Positions 25,547 to 33,786 of a DNA stretch of 64,000 bases are shown here, piece after piece (position 1 is the stretch's first letter; each line of letters starts with the position of its first letter). The stretch covers positions 15,078-79,077 of the forward strand of contig JBJMLA010000153.1 of NCBI GenBank assembly GCA_045805505.1, read 5' to 3'. This DNA is from BP-464 sp045805505. GTDB lineage: Bacteria; Actinomycetota; Thermoleophilia; Solirubrobacterales; Solirubrobacteraceae. The position numbers and the translations under genes are program-made. Under the pieces are notes generated by a model. It was given only the letters and a program-made list of their open reading frames with translations, searched no databases and was not told the origin of the DNA.

Positions 25547-26913
25547 GCGCGCGGCGCGGCAACCAGGTCATCGCCGTGGCGATGCTGGCCGGGCTGCTCG
25601 TCGCGGGCTACTTCGCGTTCAAGCCCGGCGTGCCGTTCGCGTCGCGTTACGAGATCACCGCGCTGGTGCGCAGCGCCAACCAGCTGCGCGGCGGGGCGCC
25701 CGTGCGCGTCGCGGGCGTCGACGTCGGCAAGGTCACCGGCATCGATGCCGGGCCCAACCAGACGACGGCGCTGCGGCTCGAGATCGACAAGCGCGCGCTG
25801 CCGCTGCACCGCGACGCCACCGTGCGGATCCGGCCGCGGTTGTTCCTCGAGGGCGGCTTCTACGTCGAGCTCGCGCCGGGCACGCCGGCCTCCGACGAGC
25901 TGCGGTCGGGCGGGACGCTGCCCGTCAGCCAGAGCGCCGGCCCGGTCCAGTTCCACCAGCTGCTGTCGGTGTTCGAGCAGCCGATCCGCGACAGCCTGGC
26001 CGGCGGGCTGTCCGCAACGGCCGAGGGGCTTTCAGGCGGCGGGGCCGACGGACTGCGCGCGGTGGCGCCCAACCTCGGGCCGATGCTGCGCGACCTGACG
26101 ATCGTCGCCGACGCTTCGCAGGGCACCCGGCCCCATGACGTCTCGCGGCTGATCGCCTCGGCGAGCCGCGTGACGGGTGCGCTGGCGGCCGACCGGCGCT
26201 CGCTCGCCGACCTGGTCACGAACCTGCGCGTCACCGCCGATGCCCTGAGTGCCGACGACACCGCGCTGGCCGAGACGATCTCCGGTGCCGACGACCTGAT
26301 GCGCAACGCGCCGGCCGGCCTGCGGGCGCTCGACGGCGTCCTGCCGGTGCTCGAGCGCGTCAGCCGCGCCGCGGCCCCCGCCGTGCGCGTGGCGCCGGGC
26401 GCCCTCGGCCGCACCGCCGACGTGCTCGGCGAGCTCGGTGGGCTCGTCGCTCCCGGCGCGCGCGAGCGGACGATCAGCGGGCTGCGCACGACGTTCCTGG
26501 ACCTCCCGACGCTCGTCGTCCGGCTCGGCACGCTGTTCCCGACGATCAAGCCGCTGGCCGACTGCCTGCGCACGCACATCACGCCGACGCTCAAGCTCGA
26601 GGCGCCCGACGGCGCGCTGTCCTCCGGGCGCCCGGTGTGGCAGGACTTCGCCCACTCGATGGTCGGGCTGGCCAGCGCGACGCAGAACTTCGACGCCAAC
26701 GGCTACGCGACGCGCTACCTGTTCGGCCTGGGCGGCGAGACGTTCTCGACCGAAGCGCTGACCGGGCTCGGCGTGCTGCACGGCAACTCGGGTGACACGA
26801 TCCAGTCGCGGCCGACCCGGCCCGCCGACGGCGATCCGCCACCGATCCGCCGCGACGTGACGTGCTCGTCGCAGCCCGTGCCGACCCTCGACGCCACGGG
26901 GTCGACGGGCTGA
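25543..26913 (+). CDS. MCE-family lipid-transport protein 4
   Basis: 456 aa, ATGA-coupled start. The anchor is VIAVAMLAGLLVAGYFAFKP. The MCE core is ALVRSANQLRGGAPVRVAGV, DVGKVTGIDAG. A conserved loop RPRLFLEGGFYVELAPGTPA follows. The extended helical part (~150-340) contains DVSRLIASASRVTGALAADR. The C-terminal domain has PLADCLRTHITPTLKLEAPD and a late Cys (VTCSSQP). It ends one base into the next start (TGATG). Confidence 0.9.
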   Translation: MSARRGNQVIAVAMLAGLLVAGYFAFKPGVPFASRYEITALVRSANQLRGGAPVRVAGVDVGKVTGIDAGPNQTTALRLEIDKRALPLHRDATVRIRPRLFLEGGFYVELAPGTPASDELRSGGTLPVSQSAGPVQFHQLLSVFEQPIRDSLAGGLSATAEGLSGGGADGLRAVAPNLGPMLRDLTIVADASQGTRPHDVSRLIASASRVTGALAADRRSLADLVTNLRVTADALSADDTALAETISGADDLMRNAPAGLRALDGVLPVLERVSRAAAPAVRVAPGALGRTADVLGELGGLVAPGARERTISGLRTTFLDLPTLVVRLGTLFPTIKPLADCLRTHITPTLKLEAPDGALSSGRPVWQDFAHSMVGLASATQNFDANGYATRYLFGLGGETFSTEALTGLGVLHGNSGDTIQSRPTRPADGDPPPIRRDVTCSSQPVPTLDATGSTG

Positions 26914-28181
26914 TGCGCAACCTGCGCCGCGAGAGCCGCTGGCTGCTGCCGATCGGCGTCATCGTCGTCGTCGCGCTGTTCAGCGCCTACTACCTGCTGG
27001 CCAACCAGCGGCTGTCCTCGCCGTTCGAGGACTCCTACGCGATCAAGGCGGAGTTCTCCAACGCCAGCGCGGTGTCGCCGGGGCTGGGGGCGGCCGTCAA
27101 CGTGGCGGGCGTCAAGGTCGGCCAGATCGCCGGCGTCGAGCTCGAGGGCGGCCGCGCGGTGCTCGAGCTGCGGATCGATCCCGCCGAGCTCCCGAAGGTC
27201 CACGAGGGCGCCACTGCCGCGCTGGTGCCCAACACGCCGCTCAAGGACATGCAGGTCGACCTGACGCCCGGCGACCCGAAGGCCCCCGCGCTGCCCGACG
27301 GCGCGCGCATCGGCATCGGCTCGTCGACCTCACCGATCGACTCCGACGAGCTCCTGCACGCGCTCGACACCGACACGCGCGAGTACCTGCGGCTGCTGAT
27401 CGCCGACCTCGGCGTGGGCCTGCAGGGCCACGGCCCGCAGCTGCGGGGGCTGCTGCGCGCACTGGGGCCCACGACGGGCCAGATCCGGCGCATCTCGGCG
27501 CTGCTGGCCACCCGCCGGCGCCAGCTGCCGCGGCTCGTGCACAACCTCTCGGTCCTCACCCAGGCGGCGGGCGCCGAGGACCGGTCGATCGAGCGGATCG
27601 TCGGCGCGGGCAACGCGACGCTCGCCGCGGTCGCCTCCCAGGACGGCGCACTGCGCGAGTCGCTGCAGCGGCTGCCGCGGACGCTGCAGACCGCCCAGGA
27701 CACGCTCGTCGACGCCGCCCCGTTCGCCCGCAGCCTGCGTCGCACGCTGACCGCGCTCGAGCCGGCGGTGCCGAAGCTGCGCACGACGCTGCTCGACGCG
27801 CCGGACATGCTGCGCGGCCTGCTCCCGCTCCCCGTCGCGCAGCTGCGCCGCTTCACGCGCGCGGTCGGCCCGCTGGGCGCGCAGGTGCGGCCGGCGGCGC
27901 GCGACCTCGGCGTGCAGCTCGAGCCGCTGACCAAGGCCTTCCAGGTCATCGGCGACACGACCAACATCCTCGGCTACGAGCCCGAGGGCGACGAGCGCGG
28001 CTACCTGTTCTGGCTCGGCTGGTTCGCCCACAACGCCAACTCGATGCTCTCGACCCAGGACGCGCACGGCGGCATGTGGCGCGGCCTGGCGCTGTTCTCC
28101 TGTGCCTCGGCCGAGCAGCCGGGCCCGCTGGGCACGCTGGTCAAGACGATCGCCGGACCGTCCGTGGGGACCTGCCCGTGA
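26913..28181 (+). CDS. MCE-family lipid-transport protein 5
   Basis: 422 aa. The N-terminus MRNLRRESRWLLPIGVIVVV is an uncleaved anchor with no lipobox Cys, although in mycobacterial operons the fifth MCE (MceE/LprK class) is usually a lipoprotein. The MCE domain (AEFSNASAVSPGLGAAVNVA, GVKVGQIAGV) and the PNTPLKDMQVDLTPGDPKAP loop are intact. The helical region contains LRGLLRALGPTTGQIRRISA. The next gene begins 13 bp downstream. Confidence 0.9.
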   Translation: MRNLRRESRWLLPIGVIVVVALFSAYYLLANQRLSSPFEDSYAIKAEFSNASAVSPGLGAAVNVAGVKVGQIAGVELEGGRAVLELRIDPAELPKVHEGATAALVPNTPLKDMQVDLTPGDPKAPALPDGARIGIGSSTSPIDSDELLHALDTDTREYLRLLIADLGVGLQGHGPQLRGLLRALGPTTGQIRRISALLATRRRQLPRLVHNLSVLTQAAGAEDRSIERIVGAGNATLAAVASQDGALRESLQRLPRTLQTAQDTLVDAAPFARSLRRTLTALEPAVPKLRTTLLDAPDMLRGLLPLPVAQLRRFTRAVGPLGAQVRPAARDLGVQLEPLTKAFQVIGDTTNILGYEPEGDERGYLFWLGWFAHNANSMLSTQDAHGGMWRGLALFSCASAEQPGPLGTLVKTIAGPSVGTCP

Positions 28182-28194
28182 GGAGCGGCCTCGC

Positions 28195-29610
28195 ATGGTG
28201 ACCCAGGCGCCCCGGCGCGCGGCGATCCTCGTCGCGGTCGTCTTCATCCTCGCGTCGATCGCGCTGAGCCTGTTCGTGTGGAACAGCCTCGGCGGCAGCC
28301 TGCCGCTGAGCCCCAAGGGCTTCCGTTTCCACGTCTCGTTCGAGAACGCCAGCCAGCTGCAGTCCAACGCCGCGGTCCGGATCGCCGGCGTCGACGTCGG
28401 CCGGGTCATCCGGGTCGATCCCGAGGGCCTGCGCACCGACGCCACCATCGAGGTCGAGGCCCAGTACGCGCCCGTGCCGGCCGACACCCACGCGGTGCTG
28501 CGCCAGAAGACGCTGCTCGGCGAGACGTTCGTGGTGCTCTCGCCCGGCAGCCGCGACGCGCCGAAGCTCGCGGAGGGCGGGAAGCTCGACACCGCCAACG
28601 TCGCGGCCACCCAGCCGCTCGACCGCGTGCTCGGGATGCTCGACGCGCGCACGCGCCAGGACGTCCAGTCGCTGTTCACCGACGGCTCGGCGGCGCTGCG
28701 CGGCCGCGGCGACGAGCTCAACGCGGGCTTCGGCGAGCTCGGCCCGCTGACCGACGAGCTCGAGGTCATGCTGGCGATCCTCGACCGTCAGCGCGCGTCC
28801 GTCGGCGGTCTCGTGCGCGATGCGGGGACGGTGCTGCGGACCGTGGGCTCGCACCGGTCCGCCCTGGCCGACATCGTCGCCTCCGGATCGCAGGTCGCCG
28901 CGGTCACCGCCGCACGCGACCGGGCGCTGACCGACACGGTGCGCGAGCTCGGGCCGCTGCTGGCCACGCTGCGCACGGCGTCGGGCGCGGTGACCCACAC
29001 CGCGGGGATCGCCGGACCGACGCTGCACGAGCTGCGGCCCGCCGCGCCGCTCGTCGCGCCGGCGCTGCGGGCGATCGACCGGCTGGCCCCGCAGATCGAG
29101 CAGGTGCTCGGGGACCTCGACGACACGCTCCCGGTCGCGCAGGCGGCCCTGCCGGCCATCGCCCACCTCGTCGACGCGCTCGGCCCGTTCACCGAGGTCG
29201 TCTATCCCGCGACGCGCGAGATCACCCCGATCATCGACCTGGTGGCTCGCAACCGGCGCGAGCTGGTGGGGACGATGTCCAACGTCGCCGCCTCCCTGGA
29301 GGCGACGTCACCGGGCCTCGACGGCAAGCCCGTGCACTACCTGCGCGCGCTGGTTCCCGTCACCGAGGAGGCGTTCGTCGGCTACGGCGAGCGCCTGCCG
29401 TCCAACCGCCACAACGCCTACTTCGCGCCCGGCGGGCTCGACCAGCTGGCCGCCGGCGGGCTGCTGGCCTCCGACTGCCGCAACACCACCAACCCGCAGG
29501 TCGTCCCCGTGGTCGGCAGTGGCGCTCCCGAGTGCAAGCTCCAGCCGCCGTGGACGCTCAACGGCCGGACCGCCTACTTCCCGCACGTCGAACGGGTCCC
29601 CGAGCGCTGA
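28195..29610 (+). CDS. MCE-family lipid-transport protein 6
   Basis: 471 aa. ATG at 28195, preceded by GAGGAGCGG as a weak SD. The anchor is AILVAVVFILASIALSLFVW. The MCE domain has FHVSFENASQLQSNAAVRIA, GVDVGRVIRV. The helical needle region spans ~150-360. The Cys-containing tail (SDCRNTTNPQVV, APECKLQPPW) is conserved among the operon's subunits. It completes the six-member MCE set and is followed after 53 bp by a thiolase gene. Confidence 0.9.
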   Translation: MVTQAPRRAAILVAVVFILASIALSLFVWNSLGGSLPLSPKGFRFHVSFENASQLQSNAAVRIAGVDVGRVIRVDPEGLRTDATIEVEAQYAPVPADTHAVLRQKTLLGETFVVLSPGSRDAPKLAEGGKLDTANVAATQPLDRVLGMLDARTRQDVQSLFTDGSAALRGRGDELNAGFGELGPLTDELEVMLAILDRQRASVGGLVRDAGTVLRTVGSHRSALADIVASGSQVAAVTAARDRALTDTVRELGPLLATLRTASGAVTHTAGIAGPTLHELRPAAPLVAPALRAIDRLAPQIEQVLGDLDDTLPVAQAALPAIAHLVDALGPFTEVVYPATREITPIIDLVARNRRELVGTMSNVAASLEATSPGLDGKPVHYLRALVPVTEEAFVGYGERLPSNRHNAYFAPGGLDQLAAGGLLASDCRNTTNPQVVPVVGSGAPECKLQPPWTLNGRTAYFPHVERVPER

Positions 29611-29663
29611 GGGGTGTGGCCGGGCCACACCCGCGCCGCGCCCGCGAGTGATTGGATGACCGC

Positions 29664-30857
29664 ATGAGCGCACGCACCTTCGTCATCGGCGTCGGGATGA
29701 CCAAGTTCGACAAGCCCGGGACCAAGGAGGGCGACTACCCCGACTGGGCGCGCGAGGCGGGGGAGAAGGCGCTGGCCGACGCCGGCATCGCCTACGACCT
29801 CGTCGAGGAGGCCTACGTCGGCTACTGCTACGGCGAGTCGACCGCGGGACAGCGCGCGGTCTACGGCCTCGGCCTGACCGGCATCCCGGTCATCAACGTC
29901 AACAACAACTGCTCGACCGGCTCGAGTGCGCTGTACATGGCGCGCCGCGCGGTCCGCGGAGGCCTCGCCGAGTGCGCGCTGGCGCTGGGCTTCGAGAAGA
30001 TGGAGATGGGCTCGCTGGGCGTGAAGTGGACCGACCGGACCAACCCGATGGACAAGCACGTCGAGGCGATGTTCGCGGTGCGCGAGCCGGAGGCCTCGCC
30101 GCCCGCGCCGCAGCTGTTCGGCAACGCCGGCCGCGAGCACATGGAGCGCTACGGCTCGACTCCCGACCACTACGCGTGGATCGGCTACAAGAACCACAAG
30201 CACTCGGTCAACAACCCCTACGCGCAGTTCCAGACGGAGTACTCGCTCCAGGACATCAAGGACGCCAAGGTCATCCACGAGCCGCTGACCAAGCTGCAGT
30301 GCTCGCCGACCTCCGACGGCAGCGCCTGCGTCATCGTGGCCAGCGAGCGCTTCGTCGACGACCACGATCTGTGGGACCGCGCGGTCGAGATCGCCGGCCA
30401 GTCGATGGTCACCGACATGTCCTCGACGTTCGACTCGCAGTCGGCGATCCGCGTCGTCGGCTACGACATGAGCAAGGAGGCCGCGCGCCGCGCCTACGAG
30501 GAGGCGGGCGTGTCGGCCGACGACGTCGACGTCATCGAGCTGCACGATTGCTTCAGCGCCAACGAGCTGATCACCTACGAGGCGCTCGGGCTGGCGGACG
30601 AGGGTCACGGTCATGAGCTCGTCGAGAATGAGGACACGACCTACGGCGGGCGCTGGGTGGTCAACCCCAGCGGCGGGCTGATCTCCAAGGGCCACCCGCT
30701 CGGCGCCACGGGTCTGGCCCAGTGCAGCGAGCTGACCTGGCAGCTGCGCGGCACCGCCGACGCGCGGCAGGTCGACGGCGCCACCACCGCGCTGCAGCAC
30801 AACATCGGCCTGGGCGGCGCGGCCGTCGTCAGCGTCTACAAGAAGGTCGAGCGATGA
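29664..30857 (+). CDS. SCP-x/lipid-transfer-type thiolase (acetyl-CoA acyltransferase)
   Basis: 397 aa. The nucleophile Cys83 lies in VNVNNNCSTGSSALYMARRA. VDVIELHDCFSANELITYEA and NPSGGLISKGHPLGATGLAQ are the signatures of SCP-x thiolases and related lipid-transfer proteins. The C-terminal GHPLGATG provides the second His. Such enzymes cleave 3-ketoacyl-CoA, often with sterol or branched side chains, or act as aldolases. The ATG at 29664 follows a -10-like TTGGAT by 6 nt, so the gene has its own leaderless promoter. It is coupled by ATGA to the acyl-CoA dehydrogenase. Its place after the mce operon suggests use of imported lipid. Confidence 0.9.
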   Translation: MSARTFVIGVGMTKFDKPGTKEGDYPDWAREAGEKALADAGIAYDLVEEAYVGYCYGESTAGQRAVYGLGLTGIPVINVNNNCSTGSSALYMARRAVRGGLAECALALGFEKMEMGSLGVKWTDRTNPMDKHVEAMFAVREPEASPPAPQLFGNAGREHMERYGSTPDHYAWIGYKNHKHSVNNPYAQFQTEYSLQDIKDAKVIHEPLTKLQCSPTSDGSACVIVASERFVDDHDLWDRAVEIAGQSMVTDMSSTFDSQSAIRVVGYDMSKEAARRAYEEAGVSADDVDVIELHDCFSANELITYEALGLADEGHGHELVENEDTTYGGRWVVNPSGGLISKGHPLGATGLAQCSELTWQLRGTADARQVDGATTALQHNIGLGGAAVVSVYKKVER

Positions 30858-31990
30858 TCGCGCTGAGCGACGAGCAGCGCGACTTCGTCGAGGCGATCCG
30901 CGACTTCGCCAAGCGCGAGGCCGGGACCCGCGAGCAGCGCGACTCGCTGGGCGGCTACGCCAAGCCGCACAACCAGGCGCTCTACGACAAGGTCGCCGAG
31001 CTGGGCTGGCTCGGCGTGGCGATTCCCGAGGAGTACGGCGGCAGCGGCGGCGGGATGGTCGATCTCTGCCTGTTCCTCGAGGAGTCCTCGAAGGGCATGC
31101 TGCCCATCGGCGGCTTCGGCGTCTCGATGATCGTCGCCGGGGCGACCGAGCGCTTCGGCACGCCCGAGCAGAAGGAGGAGATCCTCGGCGGGATCGTCGC
31201 CGGCCGGGTCGAGGCGATCGCCATGAGCGAGCCGGGCGCCGGATCCGACGTTGGCGCCATGACCTGCAAGGCCACCCGGGACAATGGCTCCTACGTCGTC
31301 AACGGCCAGAAGACGTGGATCTCCGAGGCCCACGTCGCCGACCACGTGCTGCTTGTCTGCCGCACCGACTCGAGCGGCGGCAAGCACGAGGGCATGACGA
31401 TGCTCTCGGTCCCGGCGGGCATCGACGGGATGGAGATCCGGCCGATCGAGACGATGGGCGGCGAGGTCGTCAACGACATCTTCTACACCGACTGCGAGGT
31501 CCCGGCCGAGCGGCTGCTGGGCACCGAGGGCGCCGCCTGGATGCAGCTGATGACCGGGCTGAACGTCGAGCGGCTGATCCTCGCGGCGCTGCTTCTGGGC
31601 ACCGCCCAGCGCGCGTTCGACGACCTGCTGTCCTACGTCAAGGAGCGCGAGCAGTTCGGGCGGCCGGTCGGTTCGTTCCAGGCGCTCAAGCACCGCATCG
31701 CCGACCTCGCCACCGAGGTCGAGTGCTGCCGGCTGCTGACCTACGACGTCGCCGCCAAGGTCGACGCCGATCCGACCGCGCTGTTCCCGCGCGAGGCCTC
31801 GATGGCCAAGCTCAAGGTCACCGAGACGGCCAAGCGCGTCGCGCTCGAGGGCATGCAGATGATGGGCGGCTACGGCTACGCCACCGAGTACGACATGGAG
31901 GGTCACGTGCGCACGGCGCTCGTCTCGACCATCTACGGAGGCACGAGCGAGATCCAGCGCGACATCATCGGCAAGACGCTGGGGCTCTAG
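30854..31990 (+). CDS. Acyl-CoA dehydrogenase
   Basis: 378 aa. N-terminal IALSDEQRDFVEAIRDFAKR; FAD/substrate signature AIAMSEPGAGSDVGAMTCKA; C-terminal REQFGRPVGSFQALKHRIAD and MQMMGGYGYATEYDMEGHVR. The usual YEGT catalytic Glu is replaced here by YGGTSEIQRDIIGK. The base must therefore come from another position, as in some acyl-CoA dehydrogenase subgroups, or the protein may need a partner. It is coupled to the thiolase upstream. The MpaB-family gene starts 3 nt after its stop. Confidence 0.92.
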   Translation: MIALSDEQRDFVEAIRDFAKREAGTREQRDSLGGYAKPHNQALYDKVAELGWLGVAIPEEYGGSGGGMVDLCLFLEESSKGMLPIGGFGVSMIVAGATERFGTPEQKEEILGGIVAGRVEAIAMSEPGAGSDVGAMTCKATRDNGSYVVNGQKTWISEAHVADHVLLVCRTDSSGGKHEGMTMLSVPAGIDGMEIRPIETMGGEVVNDIFYTDCEVPAERLLGTEGAAWMQLMTGLNVERLILAALLLGTAQRAFDDLLSYVKEREQFGRPVGSFQALKHRIADLATEVECCRLLTYDVAAKVDADPTALFPREASMAKLKVTETAKRVALEGMQMMGGYGYATEYDMEGHVRTALVSTIYGGTSEIQRDIIGKTLGL

Positions 31991-31992
31991 CC

Positions 31993-32901
31993 GTGCCCGG
32001 CGTGCTGCCCGATCCGAGCGAGTACGCGGCGCTGACGCCGACGCCCGGCTCGCCGGTGTGGCGCGCGTTCAACGACGTGCGCCTGCTGTCGACCAGCGGC
32101 TACGCCACGCTCCTGCAGGTCGCCCACCCGACGGTCGGCCATGGCGTCCATCAGTACTCGTCGTTCACCAAGGACCCGTGGGGACGGCTGCTGCGCACGC
32201 TCGACTACGTGCACGGAACGATCTACGGCGGGCCCGAGCTGGCCGGCTCGATCGGCAAGCGCGTGCGCGAGATGCACCGCACGATCAAGGGCACCAAGCC
32301 CGACGGCGAGAGCTATCACGCGATGGAGCCCGACGCGTTCGCCTGGGTGCACGCGACGCTCGCCGCCTCGGTCGTCCAGGGCCACGCGCTGTTCGTCCGG
32401 CCGCTGCCGCCGCACGAGATCGAGGCGTTCTGGCGCCAGTGGCGCGACGTCGGCCGGTTGATCGGCGTACGCGACCGCGACCTGCCCGAGGACTGGGCGG
32501 GCTTTCAGGCCTACTTCGACCGCGTCGTGCGCGAGGACCTCGAGTGGACGCCGGCGATCCCGGAGGTGCTGGCCACCCTCGGCGCGTCGAAGCCACCCAA
32601 CGTGCCGGGCCTGCACCCGGCGCTGTGGAAGGTCATGCGCGCGCCGATGGGCCGCCAGCTGCACGTCCAGACCATCGGCCTGCTGCCCGCCGACCTGCGC
32701 GCGCGGCTCGGGCTGCCCTACTCGCGCCGCGACCAGCGGACGTTCGACCGGCTCGCGGCGATCTCGCGCCGCTCCGGCCCGTTCGTGCGCGGCCCGCTCA
32801 GGGAGTTCGGGCCGTCCTACGTGCGCTGGCGGCGCAAGGCGCTGGCCCGGGGCGACGTGGCCTCGCGGCCGCCCGCGACGCACGCGCCCGTGCCCGCCTA
32901 G
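31993..32901 (+). CDS. Oxygenase MpaB family protein (DUF2236)
   Basis: 302 aa, GTG start. The segment LLQVAHPTVGHGVHQYSSFT + KDPWGRLLRTLDYVHGTIYG is the core of the DUF2236/MpaB family, heme-containing proteins related to the latex-clearing oxygenase Lcp. The conserved His residues are in place. The C-terminus is Pro/Ala-rich. In this operon, after the thiolase and acyl-CoA dehydrogenase, it may oxidise a hydrophobic substrate taken up by the MCE system. The substrate is not known. Confidence 0.88.
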   Translation: MPGVLPDPSEYAALTPTPGSPVWRAFNDVRLLSTSGYATLLQVAHPTVGHGVHQYSSFTKDPWGRLLRTLDYVHGTIYGGPELAGSIGKRVREMHRTIKGTKPDGESYHAMEPDAFAWVHATLAASVVQGHALFVRPLPPHEIEAFWRQWRDVGRLIGVRDRDLPEDWAGFQAYFDRVVREDLEWTPAIPEVLATLGASKPPNVPGLHPALWKVMRAPMGRQLHVQTIGLLPADLRARLGLPYSRRDQRTFDRLAAISRRSGPFVRGPLREFGPSYVRWRRKALARGDVASRPPATHAPVPA

Positions 32902-33698
32902 TCGCGAACCGACACGACGTGCATGAAGTCTGCGTCGGTGCGCTCGGCGGCGAGGTCGAGCTCGCCGCCCTCCGAGGCCCAGCCGCGCTCGGCGCGCAGC
33001 CCGTGCTCGGCCAGGGAGCGCACGAACGGGCCGAGGTCGGTGAAGTGCACGACGAAGCGGAAGTCATGCGCGGCCATCGGCCAGGCGGCCCAGCCGTCAC
33101 CCTCCCGGGCCCGGCCGACGTTGCGGCGGAAGTACAGCTCGGCCTGCGCCCGGTGATACGCGGCGCCCGCGTAGCGCCGGGGGTTGCGCGAGCGCTCGCG
33201 CAAGGGATGCGTCGTCGACCGCGCGGTGGCGGGCGTCTCACCGAACGCGGGCCCGCGCAGGTTCAGCGACGAGATCAGCGCGCGGCCGCCCGGCACCAGG
33301 ACTCGCGCGATCTCGGCCATGACCTTCGCGCGATCCTCGTGGGACACCGCGTCGATGCCGTTGAAGCTGAAGACCACGACGTCGACGGACGCGTCGGCGA
33401 TCCCGTCGAGGCGCCGGGCGTCGCCGACGCGCAGGTCGGCGCCCGGGTGCCGCTCGCGGGCCCCGTCGATCATGCCGGGGCTGATGTCGAGCCCGATGTA
33501 GGAGGCGGCGCGCGGGGCGATCAGCGTGGTGGTGCGGCCCTTCCCGACGCCCAGGTCCAGGACGCGCGCGCCGTCGAGGACAGGCTCCAAGTGGGCGAGC
33601 GCGGCGGCCTCACCGGGATCGGTGTGCCCGTCGCGGCCGAAGTCCTTGCGGACGAATCGCGAGTCCCACCGTGTGTGCACGCCCCCCAGCAGCTTCAC
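32898..33698 (-). CDS. SAM-dependent class I methyltransferase
   Basis: 266 aa. Motif I is GARVLDLGVGKGRTTTLIAP (residues ~43-62). The beta-2 acidic residue is in YIGLDISPGMIDGARER. SVDVVVFSFNGIDAVSHEDR and the post-I segment VLVPGGRALISSLNLRGPAF complete a Methyltransf_11/25-type fold. The substrate is unknown. The stop overlaps the MpaB gene's end by 4 bp in convergent orientation. The gap to the next plus gene is 88 bp and holds a -10-like TAGGTT for that gene. Confidence 0.88.
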   Translation of the reverse strand: MKLLGGVHTRWDSRFVRKDFGRDGHTDPGEAAALAHLEPVLDGARVLDLGVGKGRTTTLIAPRAASYIGLDISPGMIDGARERHPGADLRVGDARRLDGIADASVDVVVFSFNGIDAVSHEDRAKVMAEIARVLVPGGRALISSLNLRGPAFGETPATARSTTHPLRERSRNPRRYAGAAYHRAQAELYFRRNVGRAREGDGWAAWPMAAHDFRFVVHFTDLGPFVRSLAEHGLRAERGWASEGGELDLAAERTDADFMHVVSVRD

Positions 33699-33786
33699 CG
33701 TCGCCAGAGGATAAGGAACACGGTCGCCGCGGGCGGCACCCGTGGTAGCGGCGCGTACGCGACGGTCGACTTTCTAGGTTGTGCGG

